Assembly (NCBI GenBank): GCA_016193485.1
Contig: JACPRZ010000030.1
Coordinates: 62,001-126,000, forward strand
Source of the DNA: Bacteroidota bacterium
Lineage (GTDB): Bacteria; Bacteroidota; Bacteroidia; JACPRZ01
Reading direction: 5' to 3'
Length of the DNA stretch: 64,000 nt
Part shown: positions 54,057-62,277 of the stretch, piece by piece
How positions within the stretch are numbered: the first letter of the stretch is position 1
Layout of the letters: every line of letters starts with the position of its first letter
Position numbers and translations under genes: made by a program
Notes under the pieces: generated by a model
Database searches by the model: none
The model's input: the letters and a program-made list of their open reading frames with translations, nothing else
Told to the model about the DNA's origin: nothing

Positions 54057-57000
54057 TCAGGTTTGATCCTCCAAAGGTATAGTGACTATTACCCTCGTTC
54101 CGTCCGCACTTCCGTCCGGTGCAAGTTTATCGGTAATTTTAACGGTAATATTTGTTTTTTGCAGGGAATTTAACAGGGCGATACGCTCCTGCGTCATCTG
54201 CAGTCCCATCGGCTTAAATGTACCGGATGAGATATCATTTATTTCTTTTGATTTTTTCCTTCCTATTCCATTATCATCAACGGTGCCTGTAACTGAATTG
54301 TTGTTTTTGGAAAAGGAAATGGTAAGAACGCCTTCCCGGTTAAGGTTACCCAACCCGTGATGAATAGCGTTTTCAACATAGGGTTGAAAGAGCATGGCGG
54401 GTATTTCGGTATTTTCAGGATCAACGGAAGGGTCAACTTTAAGTTTGAAATTAAATTTCCGTTCCGTCCTCATCTGTTCCATTTCAATATAGAGCGACAG
54501 CAGGGTTATTTCCTCCTGCAGGGTAACAAAATTAGAGCGCGAATGTTCAAGGAACATTCGTATCAATTTTGAAAATTTACCGAGATATTTATCCGCTGAA
54601 TCCATATCTTTTACATTGAGAAAATATTTTATTGAATTCAGGCAGTTAAAAATGAAATGGGGGTTCATCTGCGACTGGAGGGCTTTCATCTCAAGTCGGG
54701 AATATTCTGTTCTGACCAGGGCTTCTCTTTTTTCTTTAGACCTTACTTGGCGGATTGATAATTGATAGATTCCGAAACCTGCAACTATCAGCATGAAACC
54801 GCTTAACAGATAAAAGGGCAGTGTCTGCCAGAAAGGATAGGGAACAGAAAATGCGATACCGGTTTCTCTATTTAATTCCCGGTCAAGCGATCCGTAAAAT
54901 CGGATTTTAAAGGTATAGTTTCCGGGTGCCAGGTTGTGGTAAACTGCCGATCTTCCAATGAACGGCTGGCTCCACTCCTGCTGATAACCATCAAGGATGG
55001 TTTGGAAATAAAGATTATTTATGCTGGAAAAGACCGGTGCTGTGAAAAAAAATTCCAGGTTCCTGGTATTTCTTTCAATGGTTATTTCTCCGCGGTTTAC
55101 AGGTACATCCGCTCCATCGGCTGAAATTTTCTCAGTCGATATATCGGGAATTACATCATCGGAAATTTTATCATCCGGGTTTATGATTACAACGCCATGA
55201 ATGGAAGGGAACCAGATTTTCCCATCCTTATCTTTGAGGAGAGAGGGATAAAAACCACCGTTAAATTCTTCCGTTTTTAGTCCGTTTTCCATGCCGAATT
55301 TTAACGGCAACAGAAAAGCGGTCTTGCCGTCCGCAAAATTGTTGAGATCACCCCTGCTGACCCGGTATAATCCTTTATTGGAAGTGATCCAGAAATAGCC
55401 CTTTTCATCTTCTGCAAGAGCGGAAAGAAAATTGTCCATCGGGGTTCCAAGCCCGTTATATGAAAAAAATTTCCCTTCCTTCATGCGGAATAACCCCCCC
55501 CCATAGGTACATATCCATAAAATTCCATCATCGTCCTCATGGATAAATCGCACCGCCTGATGCAATAAGCCATCTTTCCGGCCAACGTGCGCTACCGTTG
55601 AATCCCTGATAAAAAATATACCGTTATCCGTTCCGGCCCGTATGATTCCGTCTTTGTTCTCACCGATAAAAAATATTTTACTCCGGTTAAGTAGTTCATT
55701 ACCGGTAACCGGAAAATTACCGCCCACATACCGGCATACCCCTGAAAGGGTTCCGATCCACAGAATTTCCCTGCTATCACGGAAAAGCGAAATAATAATA
55801 TTGGACGGCAAACCCGATTCCATTCCGAATTTTTGAAGGCGGTTTCCGCTTTTCATGTACAACCCCGGCAGGTAGGTTCCAATCCACAGGTTTTGCGACA
55901 GGTCTTCCATCAGCGACCAGATGCAATCCTCTATTCCCAGGGGATAACGGGTGAGTTGTCCGTTCCGCCACTGCACAAGCCCATCACAAAAATTGCTGAT
56001 AATAATATCACCTGCAGCCGTTTGAATGATGGGACCAACAGCATCTCCGGCCATTCCATCCTCGCGCGATAAAACAGTTAATGATTTTTTGCTTATTTTA
56101 TTCAGCCCGGCATCATTAGTCGCCACCCAGATATTATTTTCCCGGTCTACAAGCAGGGCATTGACTGCATCCGAAGTAAGCCCATTGGTTTTATCTATAA
56201 AACTGACCGTTTCTCCATCCACAATTGCGCACCCGCTGAAAAAATTGCCGATGACCATTTTTTGATCATTCAGATAAAAAACCCTGTGAGGAGAATAATT
56301 TCCTTCCCAGGGAACAGGCCTTGTTTTGCCATTCCGGATTTCCATGATGCCATTTCTGTATGTAACAATAACGGTTGAATCGTTTGCTTTAAAAAGAGAA
56401 TTCAATACCTTACCCGATACAAAATCAATTCCGGACAATTTACCGTTGGAATAAATCATAAGGGTGGTATCAAGAAGGAGTACGATCCCGCTTTTTTCAA
56501 TATATTCTATTCCTTTCAGATTTTTGGTTTTTACGGAGGTCACCAATTCCACAGAATTTTCCGAAAAAAGATAAATCTCATGGTCATAGGTTGTAAAAAA
56601 AATCTCCCCCTTTTTTCCCTCGCAAATCAGGTCGGCCCGCAAGTGACGAAAATTTTCCGGCAGAAGAAATCGGAAACGGTTGTTGCGGAATCGCATAAGG
56701 TTTCCCTTACTGTCCACGAAGATTAAACCCTCATCGGTATCCACCATTTTTAATGCGCCCCCCGCGGCCAATTCCCCGGTGTTTTCCGTAGTATAGGTAA
56801 TAAACCTGAAACCGTCAAAACGGGTCAGGCCGTTGAAGGTGCCTATCCAGAGAAAACCATCACGGGTCTGCAGCAGGGAGGCAACCGAATTCTGCGGTAA
56901 TCCGTTTTCGGAGTTCCAGTACTGTATTACATAGGAACTATTGGATGTAAAACTTTTTTCGGAAAAAAAACCATTGTGGTCCTGGGAAAAAACCAAAAGC

Positions 57001-57155
57001 GGAAGCAGGAACGGCAGAAAGGATGATATTGAAATATTTTTACAAATGGTGTTCCGGTTTAAAAATCCGGGCGATAAAGGTAAGAAGAAGCCGGTATTCA
57101 CCGTTCCTTGTTTGTATTCCGAAATCGTTATATTTGCCCTGAAAAATAATTCCAT
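54057..57155 (-). CDS. Propeller-sensor histidine kinase (Reg_prop/YYY + LytS-type kinase)
   Basis: A 1032-residue sensor with about 14 Reg_prop repeats forming two propellers (for example GFLWIGTFNGLTRFDGFRF, LWIGTLSGVCRYVGG, FWITSNKGLYRVSRG), a Y_Y_Y beta domain near 680-745, one transmembrane segment near 765-785, and a LytS/YehU-type kinase with H833 in QMNPHFIFNCLNSIKYF and ATPase boxes PYVENAIHHG and DDNGIGR. It signals to the LytTR regulator 8 bp downstream. The N terminus is unusual: 40 residues precede the signal-like ISSFLPFLLPLLVFSQ, and the divergent promoter lies within it, so the true start may be later. A C9 tract (55494-55502) encodes YGGGLF. Confidence 0.92.
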   Translation of the reverse strand: MELFFRANITISEYKQGTVNTGFFLPLSPGFLNRNTICKNISISSFLPFLLPLLVFSQDHNGFFSEKSFTSNSSYVIQYWNSENGLPQNSVASLLQTRDGFLWIGTFNGLTRFDGFRFITYTTENTGELAAGGALKMVDTDEGLIFVDSKGNLMRFRNNRFRFLLPENFRHLRADLICEGKKGEIFFTTYDHEIYLFSENSVELVTSVKTKNLKGIEYIEKSGIVLLLDTTLMIYSNGKLSGIDFVSGKVLNSLFKANDSTVIVTYRNGIMEIRNGKTRPVPWEGNYSPHRVFYLNDQKMVIGNFFSGCAIVDGETVSFIDKTNGLTSDAVNALLVDRENNIWVATNDAGLNKISKKSLTVLSREDGMAGDAVGPIIQTAAGDIIISNFCDGLVQWRNGQLTRYPLGIEDCIWSLMEDLSQNLWIGTYLPGLYMKSGNRLQKFGMESGLPSNIIISLFRDSREILWIGTLSGVCRYVGGNFPVTGNELLNRSKIFFIGENKDGIIRAGTDNGIFFIRDSTVAHVGRKDGLLHQAVRFIHEDDDGILWICTYGGGLFRMKEGKFFSYNGLGTPMDNFLSALAEDEKGYFWITSNKGLYRVSRGDLNNFADGKTAFLLPLKFGMENGLKTEEFNGGFYPSLLKDKDGKIWFPSIHGVVIINPDDKISDDVIPDISTEKISADGADVPVNRGEITIERNTRNLEFFFTAPVFSSINNLYFQTILDGYQQEWSQPFIGRSAVYHNLAPGNYTFKIRFYGSLDRELNRETGIAFSVPYPFWQTLPFYLLSGFMLIVAGFGIYQLSIRQVRSKEKREALVRTEYSRLEMKALQSQMNPHFIFNCLNSIKYFLNVKDMDSADKYLGKFSKLIRMFLEHSRSNFVTLQEEITLLSLYIEMEQMRTERKFNFKLKVDPSVDPENTEIPAMLFQPYVENAIHHGLGNLNREGVLTISFSKNNNSVTGTVDDNGIGRKKSKEINDISSGTFKPMGLQMTQERIALLNSLQKTNITVKITDKLAPDGSADGTRVIVTIPLEDQT
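57107..57136 (+). promoter_or_regulatory. Promoter of the 57177 gene, inside the antisense kinase gene
   Basis: TATATTTG at 57129-57136 matches TAnnTTTG, with CTTG at 57107-57110 (18-bp spacing) or TTTG at 57111-57114 upstream. It lies within the first codons of the opposite-strand kinase gene. Confidence 0.55.
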
Positions 57156-57176
57156 TCGTAAAAAACATTAAAATCA

Positions 57177-57656
57177 ATGAAAAAAAGAATCCTTCTTCCG
57201 GTGATTTTTTTCTGCCACGCCATCTCTTTCGGACAATCCAATCAGGCGTGGATGTTCGGCCCCATGCTCCACGTAAATTTCGGTGGAGGTAAAATAAAAC
57301 CCTCATTTGCGCTTGAGGTCTCATGGTGGAATTACCACGGATTCCCGTACAGTTTTGATTTTGCGATTGAACTTGAAAAGCAAAAATTACGGTTTTATGC
57401 AGAAGGACAAACAGGAATCGGCCTTGCCGGACTGTCTGCCGGACCTTTGGTGGAATACAATAGCGGGGATAAGACATTTTCCGGTGGATTCCAGGGCTCG
57501 CTGTGGGCGAATTATTTTTTCGGGATTGATGTACGGATGCGGGGTAGCGGTGGACAATTCTTTTTCTGCCCGGGCGCTTACCTGAAATTACCCGGTGCAA
57601 TTTTCAGCCCAAATGAAGATGGCGACAGTAATGACTGGGATTTTGACTGGGATTAA
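57177..57656 (+). CDS. Exported protein of unknown function
   Basis: A 159-residue protein with a signal peptide (MKKRILLPVIFFCHAISFGQ). The mature part is rich in Gly and aromatic residues in alternating strands (FGPMLHVNFGGGKIKPSFALEVSWWNYHGFPYSFDFAIELEKQKLRFYAEGQTGIG) and may be a small outer-membrane barrel. It ends with an acidic tail NEDGDSNDWDFDWD. No family is recognised. It is divergent from the kinase gene with only 21 bp between starts and is followed by a strong terminator. Confidence 0.7.
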   Translation: MKKRILLPVIFFCHAISFGQSNQAWMFGPMLHVNFGGGKIKPSFALEVSWWNYHGFPYSFDFAIELEKQKLRFYAEGQTGIGLAGLSAGPLVEYNSGDKTFSGGFQGSLWANYFFGIDVRMRGSGGQFFFCPGAYLKLPGAIFSPNEDGDSNDWDFDWD

Positions 57657-57670
57657 CCGAAAACAAAAAA

Positions 57671-57700
57671 GCCCTCCGATGTACATCGGAGGGCTTTTTT
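57671..57700. terminator. Bidirectional rho-independent terminator
   Basis: GCCCTCCGAT, loop GTAC, then ATCGGAGGGC form a perfect 10-bp GC-rich stem followed by seven T and preceded by six A. It can end both the 57177 gene and the opposite ssb gene. Its core CTCCGATGTACATCGGAG nearly matches the hairpin in the tRNA-like sequence at 59793-59810. Confidence 0.9.
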
Positions 57701-57720
57701 TGCAAGATAAAATAAAAAGG

Positions 57721-58056
57721 TTACTTCTTCCCCAGAAACAAAAAGTCATTCACCACAATTTCGGTGACGTATTTTTTGTTTCCTTCCTTATCATTATAGG
57801 TGCGGGTGTTCAGTTTACCCTCAACGGCAACTTCGCTTCCTTTTTTAAGGTATTGGCACATGACTTCGCCCGTTTTATTCCATGCGATAAGGTTATGCCA
57901 TTGTGTTTCTTCCACCTTTTCGCCTGCGCTGTTGCGGTACGATTCGTTGGTTGCGAGGTTGATTCTTGCCATGGTTTTACCATTGGACGTTGTTTTCAGT
58001 TCAGGGTCGCTGCCGAGCCGGCCGATTAGTTGAACTTTGTTTCTTAATGATTTCAT
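57721..58056 (-). CDS. ssb: Single-stranded DNA-binding protein
   Basis: A 111-residue OB-fold SSB: LRNKVQLIGRLGSDPELKTTSNGKTMARINLATNESYRNSAGEKVEETQWHNLIAWNKTGEVMCQYLKKGSEVAVEGKLNTRTYNDKEGNKKYVTEIVVNDFLFL. It is short because it ends right after the OB fold and lacks the acidic, flexible C-terminal tail (DDDLPF-like) that recruits partner proteins. Several Bacteroidota encode such tail-less SSB paralogs beside a full-length one, so this may be the accessory copy (inference). Confidence 0.94.
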   Translation of the reverse strand: MKSLRNKVQLIGRLGSDPELKTTSNGKTMARINLATNESYRNSAGEKVEETQWHNLIAWNKTGEVMCQYLKKGSEVAVEGKLNTRTYNDKEGNKKYVTEIVVNDFLFLGKK

Positions 58057-58383
58057 CGTTTTTTGTTTTTTAATGATGATTGATTTGTTTGATTTGTGCC
58101 AGAGTTTTCGCGAATTGGCACAGCAAAGGTGCGGTGGTAATTTCAGAGGATTCGGTTAATAAGCGCTTACTTGCGGAAGTAGTTGTTTGTAGTCGTTTGT
58201 AAACTGGTATGACTATTATTATCAATAATATAATGACGCGGGTATGGGATGTTAAATTCTACCATTGAAGGCATGTCGGATAGGTTTTTGTGATTTTAAG
58301 TTGTATATGCTGACCTGAATGATTTTAAAAATCATTCAGCATCAGTATAAAAATAATTGGTCATACAGGGGTCTTTTCGCATT
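58057..58383. other. Gene-free stretch between ssb and serA with hairpins
   Basis: No gene is seen. At 58095-58122 TGTGCCA and TGGCACA form a 7-bp stem, 40-65 bp upstream of ssb, and may be an operator. At 58315-58339 CTGAATGATTTT and its exact complement flank one A, a 25-bp palindrome enclosed by further partial arms (GCTGA and TCAGC). It lies 45 bp after the serA stop and may be its terminator or a dispersed repeat. Confidence 0.6.
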
Positions 58384-59613
58384 TCAATACAAACTTCTTG
58401 CTTTAATCGTATGCTTAACCCGCTTCAATTCTTCAATTACTTTTTTTGAGGTTTGTCTATCAATATCCAGAACAACATAGCCGATTTGCGGATTGGTCTG
58501 CAGATATTCCCCGAGAATATTCACCCTGTGCCCTGAGAGAATCCCGTTGATTTCAGAGAGAACTCCGCTAACATTTTTGTGAATGTGCAGCAGGCGATGC
58601 GCTTCGTGCTGAACCGGTAAACTCAATGACGGTACGGAAAGCGAACCGACCGTTGAACCCGTATCCATAAACCGGATTAGTTTTTCCGCGACATCCGTTC
58701 CGATATTTTTTTGGGCTTCTGTAGTCGAACCCCCTATATGCGGAGTAAGAATTACATTCGGAAGATTTTGCAGGGGAGAAACAAACTTCTCTCCTTTCGC
58801 TTCGGGTTCATCCGGAAAAACATCAACAGCCAATCCGTGGATGTGTTTTTCTTCAATGGCTTTTTTCACCGCATCCGTATCTATTACATCACCGCGGCTG
58901 AGATTTAAAAGTATGACTCCTTTTTTCATCAACCTGATCCGTTCAGCATTGATGATATTTTTTGTGAGCGGAGTACCGGGAACATGAAGCGTAATAATAT
59001 CGGATTTTTTCAGAAGTTGGTCCAGTAATTTCATTTGTTGTGCATTTCCGAGCGGAAGTTTGGGAATAATGTCATAAAAAATCACATTCACCCCGAGTGC
59101 CTCTGCAAGAACGGAAACCTGCGATCCGATATGCCCGTAACCGATGATGCCGAGTGTCTTCCCTCTCGCTTCGTAACATCCCTGGCTCTCTTTAAGCCAA
59201 TCGCCCCGGTGAGCGCCAATATTTTTATCCGGAATTTTTCTTAATAAAAAAATCATCTCGGCAATCGCCAGTTCGGCAACTGAACGCGTATTTGAAAACG
59301 GAGAATTGAAAACTGCGACACCCGAATTGGTCGCTGCATTAAGTTCAACCTGGTTAGTTCCGATGCAAAAACATCCGACCGACAAAAGTTTGTTCCCGTG
59401 GTCAAAAATGGTCTTTGTAAGATGTGTTTTGGAACGAATGCCTAAAATATGAACATCTGCAATTTTCTCACATAACTGTTTTTCATTGAGCGCCCCGGTG
59501 TGTAATTCAACGTTTGTATAGCCCGCTTTTTGAAATTCCTCAACAGCAGCCGGATTAATATTTTCCAGCAAAAGAATTTTTATTTTTTCTTTAGGATAAG
59601 AAGTGGCCAGCAT
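58384..59613 (-). CDS. serA: D-3-phosphoglycerate dehydrogenase
   Basis: It catalyses the first step of serine synthesis, oxidation of 3-phosphoglycerate. The 409-residue protein has the catalytic dehydrogenase fold: NAD-binding LGIIGYGHIGSQVSVLAEALGVNVIFYD, catalytic NLSRGDVIDTDA, VDVFPDEPEA and LTPHIGGSTTEAQ (catalytic His in PHIGG). A C-terminal ACT domain (HRLLHIHKNVSGVLSEINGILSGHRVNILGEYLQTNPQIGYVVLDID) should bind serine for feedback inhibition, as in the E. coli-type enzyme. It appears monocistronic. Confidence 0.96.
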   Translation of the reverse strand: MLATSYPKEKIKILLLENINPAAVEEFQKAGYTNVELHTGALNEKQLCEKIADVHILGIRSKTHLTKTIFDHGNKLLSVGCFCIGTNQVELNAATNSGVAVFNSPFSNTRSVAELAIAEMIFLLRKIPDKNIGAHRGDWLKESQGCYEARGKTLGIIGYGHIGSQVSVLAEALGVNVIFYDIIPKLPLGNAQQMKLLDQLLKKSDIITLHVPGTPLTKNIINAERIRLMKKGVILLNLSRGDVIDTDAVKKAIEEKHIHGLAVDVFPDEPEAKGEKFVSPLQNLPNVILTPHIGGSTTEAQKNIGTDVAEKLIRFMDTGSTVGSLSVPSLSLPVQHEAHRLLHIHKNVSGVLSEINGILSGHRVNILGEYLQTNPQIGYVVLDIDRQTSKKVIEELKRVKHTIKARSLY

Positions 59614-59635
59614 TTATTCAGGAAGTAAATGAGGG

Positions 59636-59643
59636 CAAATGTA
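59636..59643 (-). promoter_or_regulatory. -7 box of serA
   Basis: Minus-strand TACATTTG matches TAnnTTTG, 22 bp upstream of ATG 59613. Confidence 0.5.
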
Positions 59644-59762
59644 AAAGAAATATTCTGCTCAGAAAAATCAAACTCACATTACCGTGGATGCTTTGCAACT
59701 CAAAGAGTTACAAAAGAACAAAGTCGGTATTCCACTTTTGAATCTGCGACATACCGATTTGG

Positions 59763-59851
59763 TGGAGATAAGGAGAGTCGAACCCCTGACCTCTCCGATG
59801 TCCATCGGAGCGCTCTGGCCAACTGTCCTGATATCTATCGGGAATAGCCCC
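59763..59851 (-). pseudogene. tRNA-Ala-derived pseudogene with two palindrome replacements
   Basis: Read on the minus strand this 89-nt stretch is a copy of the neighbouring tRNA-Ala, with two changes. The 5' GGGGCTAT, then CAGTTGGCCAGAGCG, then the AGGTCAGGGGTTCGACT region match the real tRNA. Between the first two parts AGCT is replaced by TCCCGATAGATATCAGGA (59826-59843). The whole 17-nt anticodon arm is replaced by CTCCGATGGACATCGGAG (59793-59810). The acceptor ends no longer pair well. It should not be a functional alanine tRNA. Confidence 0.7.
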
Positions 59852-59865
59852 GAATGATGTTGCCG

Positions 59866-59939
59866 TGGAGCTAAGGGGAGTCGAACCCCTGACCTTCTCA
59901 TTGCGAACGAGACGCTCTGGCCAACTGAGCTATAGCCCC
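59866..59939 (-). tRNA. tRNA-Ala (anticodon CGC)
   Basis: A complete cloverleaf on the minus strand: acceptor GGGGCTA pairing with TAGCTCC, D-stem GCTC/GAGC, anticodon stem TCTCG/TGAGA with loop TTCGCAA (anticodon CGC), T-arm AGGGG-TTCGACT-CCCCT and discriminator A. CCA is not encoded. The anticodon reads GCG alanine codons. It lies 8 bp after panD in the opposite reading order and next to a degenerate copy of itself. Confidence 0.93.
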
Positions 59940-59947
59940 GGAAAGAT

Positions 59948-60307
59948 TCAGTGTTTCGATTTCACCCGGTTTGTCTTTTCATCAGGATAAACAAAGGCGG
60001 GCTTGAATTTTTTACCTTCTTCAAAGTCCATCATCGCGTAGCCGATAATGATAACAATATCTCCCACCATTCCCCTCCTGGCGGCAGGACCGTTCAGGCA
60101 GATGATGCCGGAATTGCGCTTGCCTGTTATTACGTAGGTTTCAATGCGTTCACCGTTGTTCAGGTTCACTATCTGCACCCGTTCGTTCTCAATGAGGTTT
60201 GCCGCATCCATCAGCGCTTCATCAATGGTAATGCTGCCCGGATAGTTCAGATCGGCTTCGGTAATAGTTACCCGGTGAATTTTTGATTTGACGATTTGGA
60301 TTAGCAT
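59948..60307 (-). CDS. panD: Aspartate 1-decarboxylase
   Basis: PanD makes beta-alanine from aspartate for pantothenate and CoA. The 119-residue proenzyme self-cleaves between G24 and S25 in [15 protein letters not shown] to create the pyruvoyl cofactor. K9 in [10 protein letters not shown], the N-terminal chain and the conserved [29 protein letters not shown] are all present. Its 5' side directly meets the left arm of the GxxExxY cassette C, so the repeat forms its leader. No other pantothenate gene is adjacent. Confidence 0.96.
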   Translation of the reverse strand: MLIQIVKSKIHRVTITEADLNYPGSITIDEALMDAANLIENERVQIVNLNNGERIETYVITGKRNSGIICLNGPAARRGMVGDIVIIIGYAMMDFEEGKKFKPAFVYPDEKTNRVKSKH

Positions 60308-60325
60308 GGGAATAAGAATATTAAT

Positions 60326-60805
60326 ATAATGCGAATATACGAATAAATGCTAATTATACGAATAAATACAATACATTTAATTTTCAGATAAACCTTTTTC
60401 TGACATCTGTTTCAATACGGATGATTCGTTTTGGAGTAAGAAATTGAGAGTGGAAATTAACCAATATACCAAGTTTTTTATCTAACGATTGCAGATACCG
60501 CTGAATCTGATAATAATCTTCTTTTGTTAGGATTCTTACTGTTTTAACTTCCAGAATAATTTTATCATCAATAAGAAAATCAACCCTGTTGCCGGAGTCA
60601 TTAAATACAAATTCCCTGATGTATGGAATTTTTAATTCAATCAGTATTTTCTCTATAAAATCGCAATATTGTTTCTCCCTTGCAAACCTCCCTAAAGCAT
60701 TGTGAACATGAAACAATATCCCCACAATTTTATATGATAATTCAGGATAAATTATCTTGTTTTTTTTATTCGTATCATTTGTATTCATTCGTATATTAGT
60801 ATTAT
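60326..60805. repeat. Inverted-repeat cassette C around a GxxExxY gene
   Basis: The left arm 60326-60366 and the complement of the right arm 60765-60805 (41 bp each) agree at about 34 positions. Shared blocks are AATATACGAAT and ATACGAATAAA. The right arm extends 24 bp into the gene, so the first eight codons of the GxxExxY protein come from the repeat. ATACGAAT units recur about 20 bp apart within each arm. Confidence 0.8.
60384..60788 (-). CDS. GxxExxY protein (PD-(D/E)XK-like), cassette C
   Basis: A 134-residue GxxExxY-family protein with the usual core: YPELSYKIVGILFHVHNALG at the N terminus, D70 in NRVDFLIDD and E80-x-K82 in IILEVKTVR, and the C-terminal QRYLQSLDKKLGILVNFHSQFLTPKRI. The name-giving motif is altered: G33, E38 and Y41 (five instead of three residues between Gly and Glu), so it belongs to a different subgroup from cassettes A and B. 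The N terminus MNTNDTNK is encoded by the inverted repeat. The gene is AT-rich. Confidence 0.87.
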   Translation of the reverse strand: MNTNDTNKKNKIIYPELSYKIVGILFHVHNALGRFAREKQYCDFIEKILIELKIPYIREFVFNDSGNRVDFLIDDKIILEVKTVRILTKEDYYQIQRYLQSLDKKLGILVNFHSQFLTPKRIIRIETDVRKRFI

Positions 60806-60818
60806 CCTAACTGCAAAT

Positions 60819-62063
60819 TTAGTTAAACCTGCAACTCAGCAGCGCAATGTCATCTAAGTAAGGTTGTCTTCCCTTGAAAATTTCCAGTTCGCGGCTTATT
60901 TTTGAAATCATCACATCTATGGAGAGGGTGCGGTTCTTGACCAAAAGGGTTACCAAGCGGTCAATGCCGTAGGGCTGCTGGCTGTTGTTTTCAAGTTCAA
61001 TAACTCCGTCCGTATAACAGATCACCGTGCTGCCGGGTGTAATGCGCAGGGTTGTTTCATTGACCTGCGGTATCTCGTGAAGCATGCCGAGTCCCATGCA
61101 TCCCACCTTAAGCCATTCAAAACTTTCCTTACCGTTCTCCCCGCTTTGACCGTCCGGCAATAATACAGGGGGGGGGTGACCTGCATTGATATACGAAAAT
61201 TCCCGCTTCGGGATATTATATTTGGCCACAAAAAAAGTGATGAACATCTCTCCCTGGGCGCTCTGGAAGACCTTCCTGTTGAGGTTCAGCACAATCTCTT
61301 TCAGGGATGAGGTGTAATCCGAAATAGCGCGGAGGTTCGCCTGGAAATTCGACATCAGCAGCGCTGCGGTAACCCCTTTGCCCGATACATCGGCCATGCA
61401 GAAAATTACCTCCTCTTCGCTTATGGGAATATAATCGTAATAGTCGCCACCCACCTGGTAATGGGGCTGGTAATAAACGGCTATGTCAATCTTTTCGTTG
61501 TGTGGAAGGGAAGATGCATCGGGAAAAAGCATGGATTGCATCCGCGCGGCAAGTTCAAGTTCTTTGCGAATTCCCTCCTGCCGGATGTTTTCCTTTGCCA
61601 GTTTTTTATTTTCAATGGCGACTGCAATAATGTTTGTAAGTGTCTGGATGAACGGCAGGTCGTTGGTCATCAATTCCTCAGGATCGCTATTGATGTCGCC
61701 TATGAGCAGGTATGCCACCGGCTTCTTTTTATGGTACACCGGCACTATGAAGTTAAATAACTTCCTCCATGATTCACCGTCAGGAGAGATCTCCGTCACT
61801 TCCCTTACCGGAAAAAGATCTTTCTCAAGATCCAAATCAATGATTTTACCCCTGAACCCGTATTTGAGCACGCACTGCCATCCGTTGTCATCGCTGAATA
61901 AAGCCAGGCGCACAACCTTCATCTGTGCGACAAGGATATTCTGAAAAATGGAATACAACTGGTCGCGCTTGATATTGGCATTTATCGCCTTGGTGATCTG
62001 AAGCAGAGCATCAAGTTGAAATTCTTTCTGGTGAAGGGATGATATAATAGTACGGGAAGGCAT
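60819..62063 (-). CDS. GAF-SpoIIE serine phosphatase (RsbU/PP2C-like)
   Basis: A 414-residue cytoplasmic protein. A GAF-like domain (about 15-150) is followed by a linker helix (LAARMQSMLFPD) and a PP2C-type SpoIIE phosphatase domain. The metal-binding acidic residues are in YQVGGDYYDYIPI, CMADVSGKGVTAALLMSNF and CYTDGVIEL, with a late YLDDIALLSCRF. Such proteins dephosphorylate anti-sigma antagonists in partner-switching pathways. No anti-sigma or STAS gene is adjacent. A G9 tract (61168-61176) encodes GHPPPVLL. Confidence 0.93.
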   Translation of the reverse strand: MPSRTIISSLHQKEFQLDALLQITKAINANIKRDQLYSIFQNILVAQMKVVRLALFSDDNGWQCVLKYGFRGKIIDLDLEKDLFPVREVTEISPDGESWRKLFNFIVPVYHKKKPVAYLLIGDINSDPEELMTNDLPFIQTLTNIIAVAIENKKLAKENIRQEGIRKELELAARMQSMLFPDASSLPHNEKIDIAVYYQPHYQVGGDYYDYIPISEEEVIFCMADVSGKGVTAALLMSNFQANLRAISDYTSSLKEIVLNLNRKVFQSAQGEMFITFFVAKYNIPKREFSYINAGHPPPVLLPDGQSGENGKESFEWLKVGCMGLGMLHEIPQVNETTLRITPGSTVICYTDGVIELENNSQQPYGIDRLVTLLVKNRTLSIDVMISKISRELEIFKGRQPYLDDIALLSCRFN

Positions 62064-62101
62064 GTAATTGTTAAAGTAATTTCTGTTGACTAATAAATCT
62101 T

Positions 62102-62215
62102 GTTTTAATTAAGGAGTTGGGGATTTACCCCCGATCTTGTCTTTAAGAGAGGGGACAAGGGAGTGAGTTCCTCTTTTACCTCACCCCCGTCCCCTCTCCT
62201 AAAAAAGGAGAGGGG
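62102..62215. repeat. GC-rich hairpin repeats upstream of the SpoIIE-type gene
   Basis: CCCCTCTCCT at 62191-62200 and AGGAGAGGGG at 62206-62215 form a 10-bp stem with an A-rich loop. GAGAGGGGAC near 62146-62155 repeats the same motif. It resembles the C/G-rich hairpins at 28814-28883 and is probably a dispersed repeat, also usable as a terminator for the lpxD-like gene's neighbours. Confidence 0.55.
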
Positions 62216-62277
62216 TGTTGAACAATGACAAAATTTTACGGTTTTCAAAAATTTCCGGTAATTCCAAATAATTCCAG

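Noticed and set aside
59629-59847. A short plus-strand open frame of 72 codons
   Set aside because: It reads through the tRNA-like sequence and repeat DNA on the opposite strand, a well-known source of false proteins.
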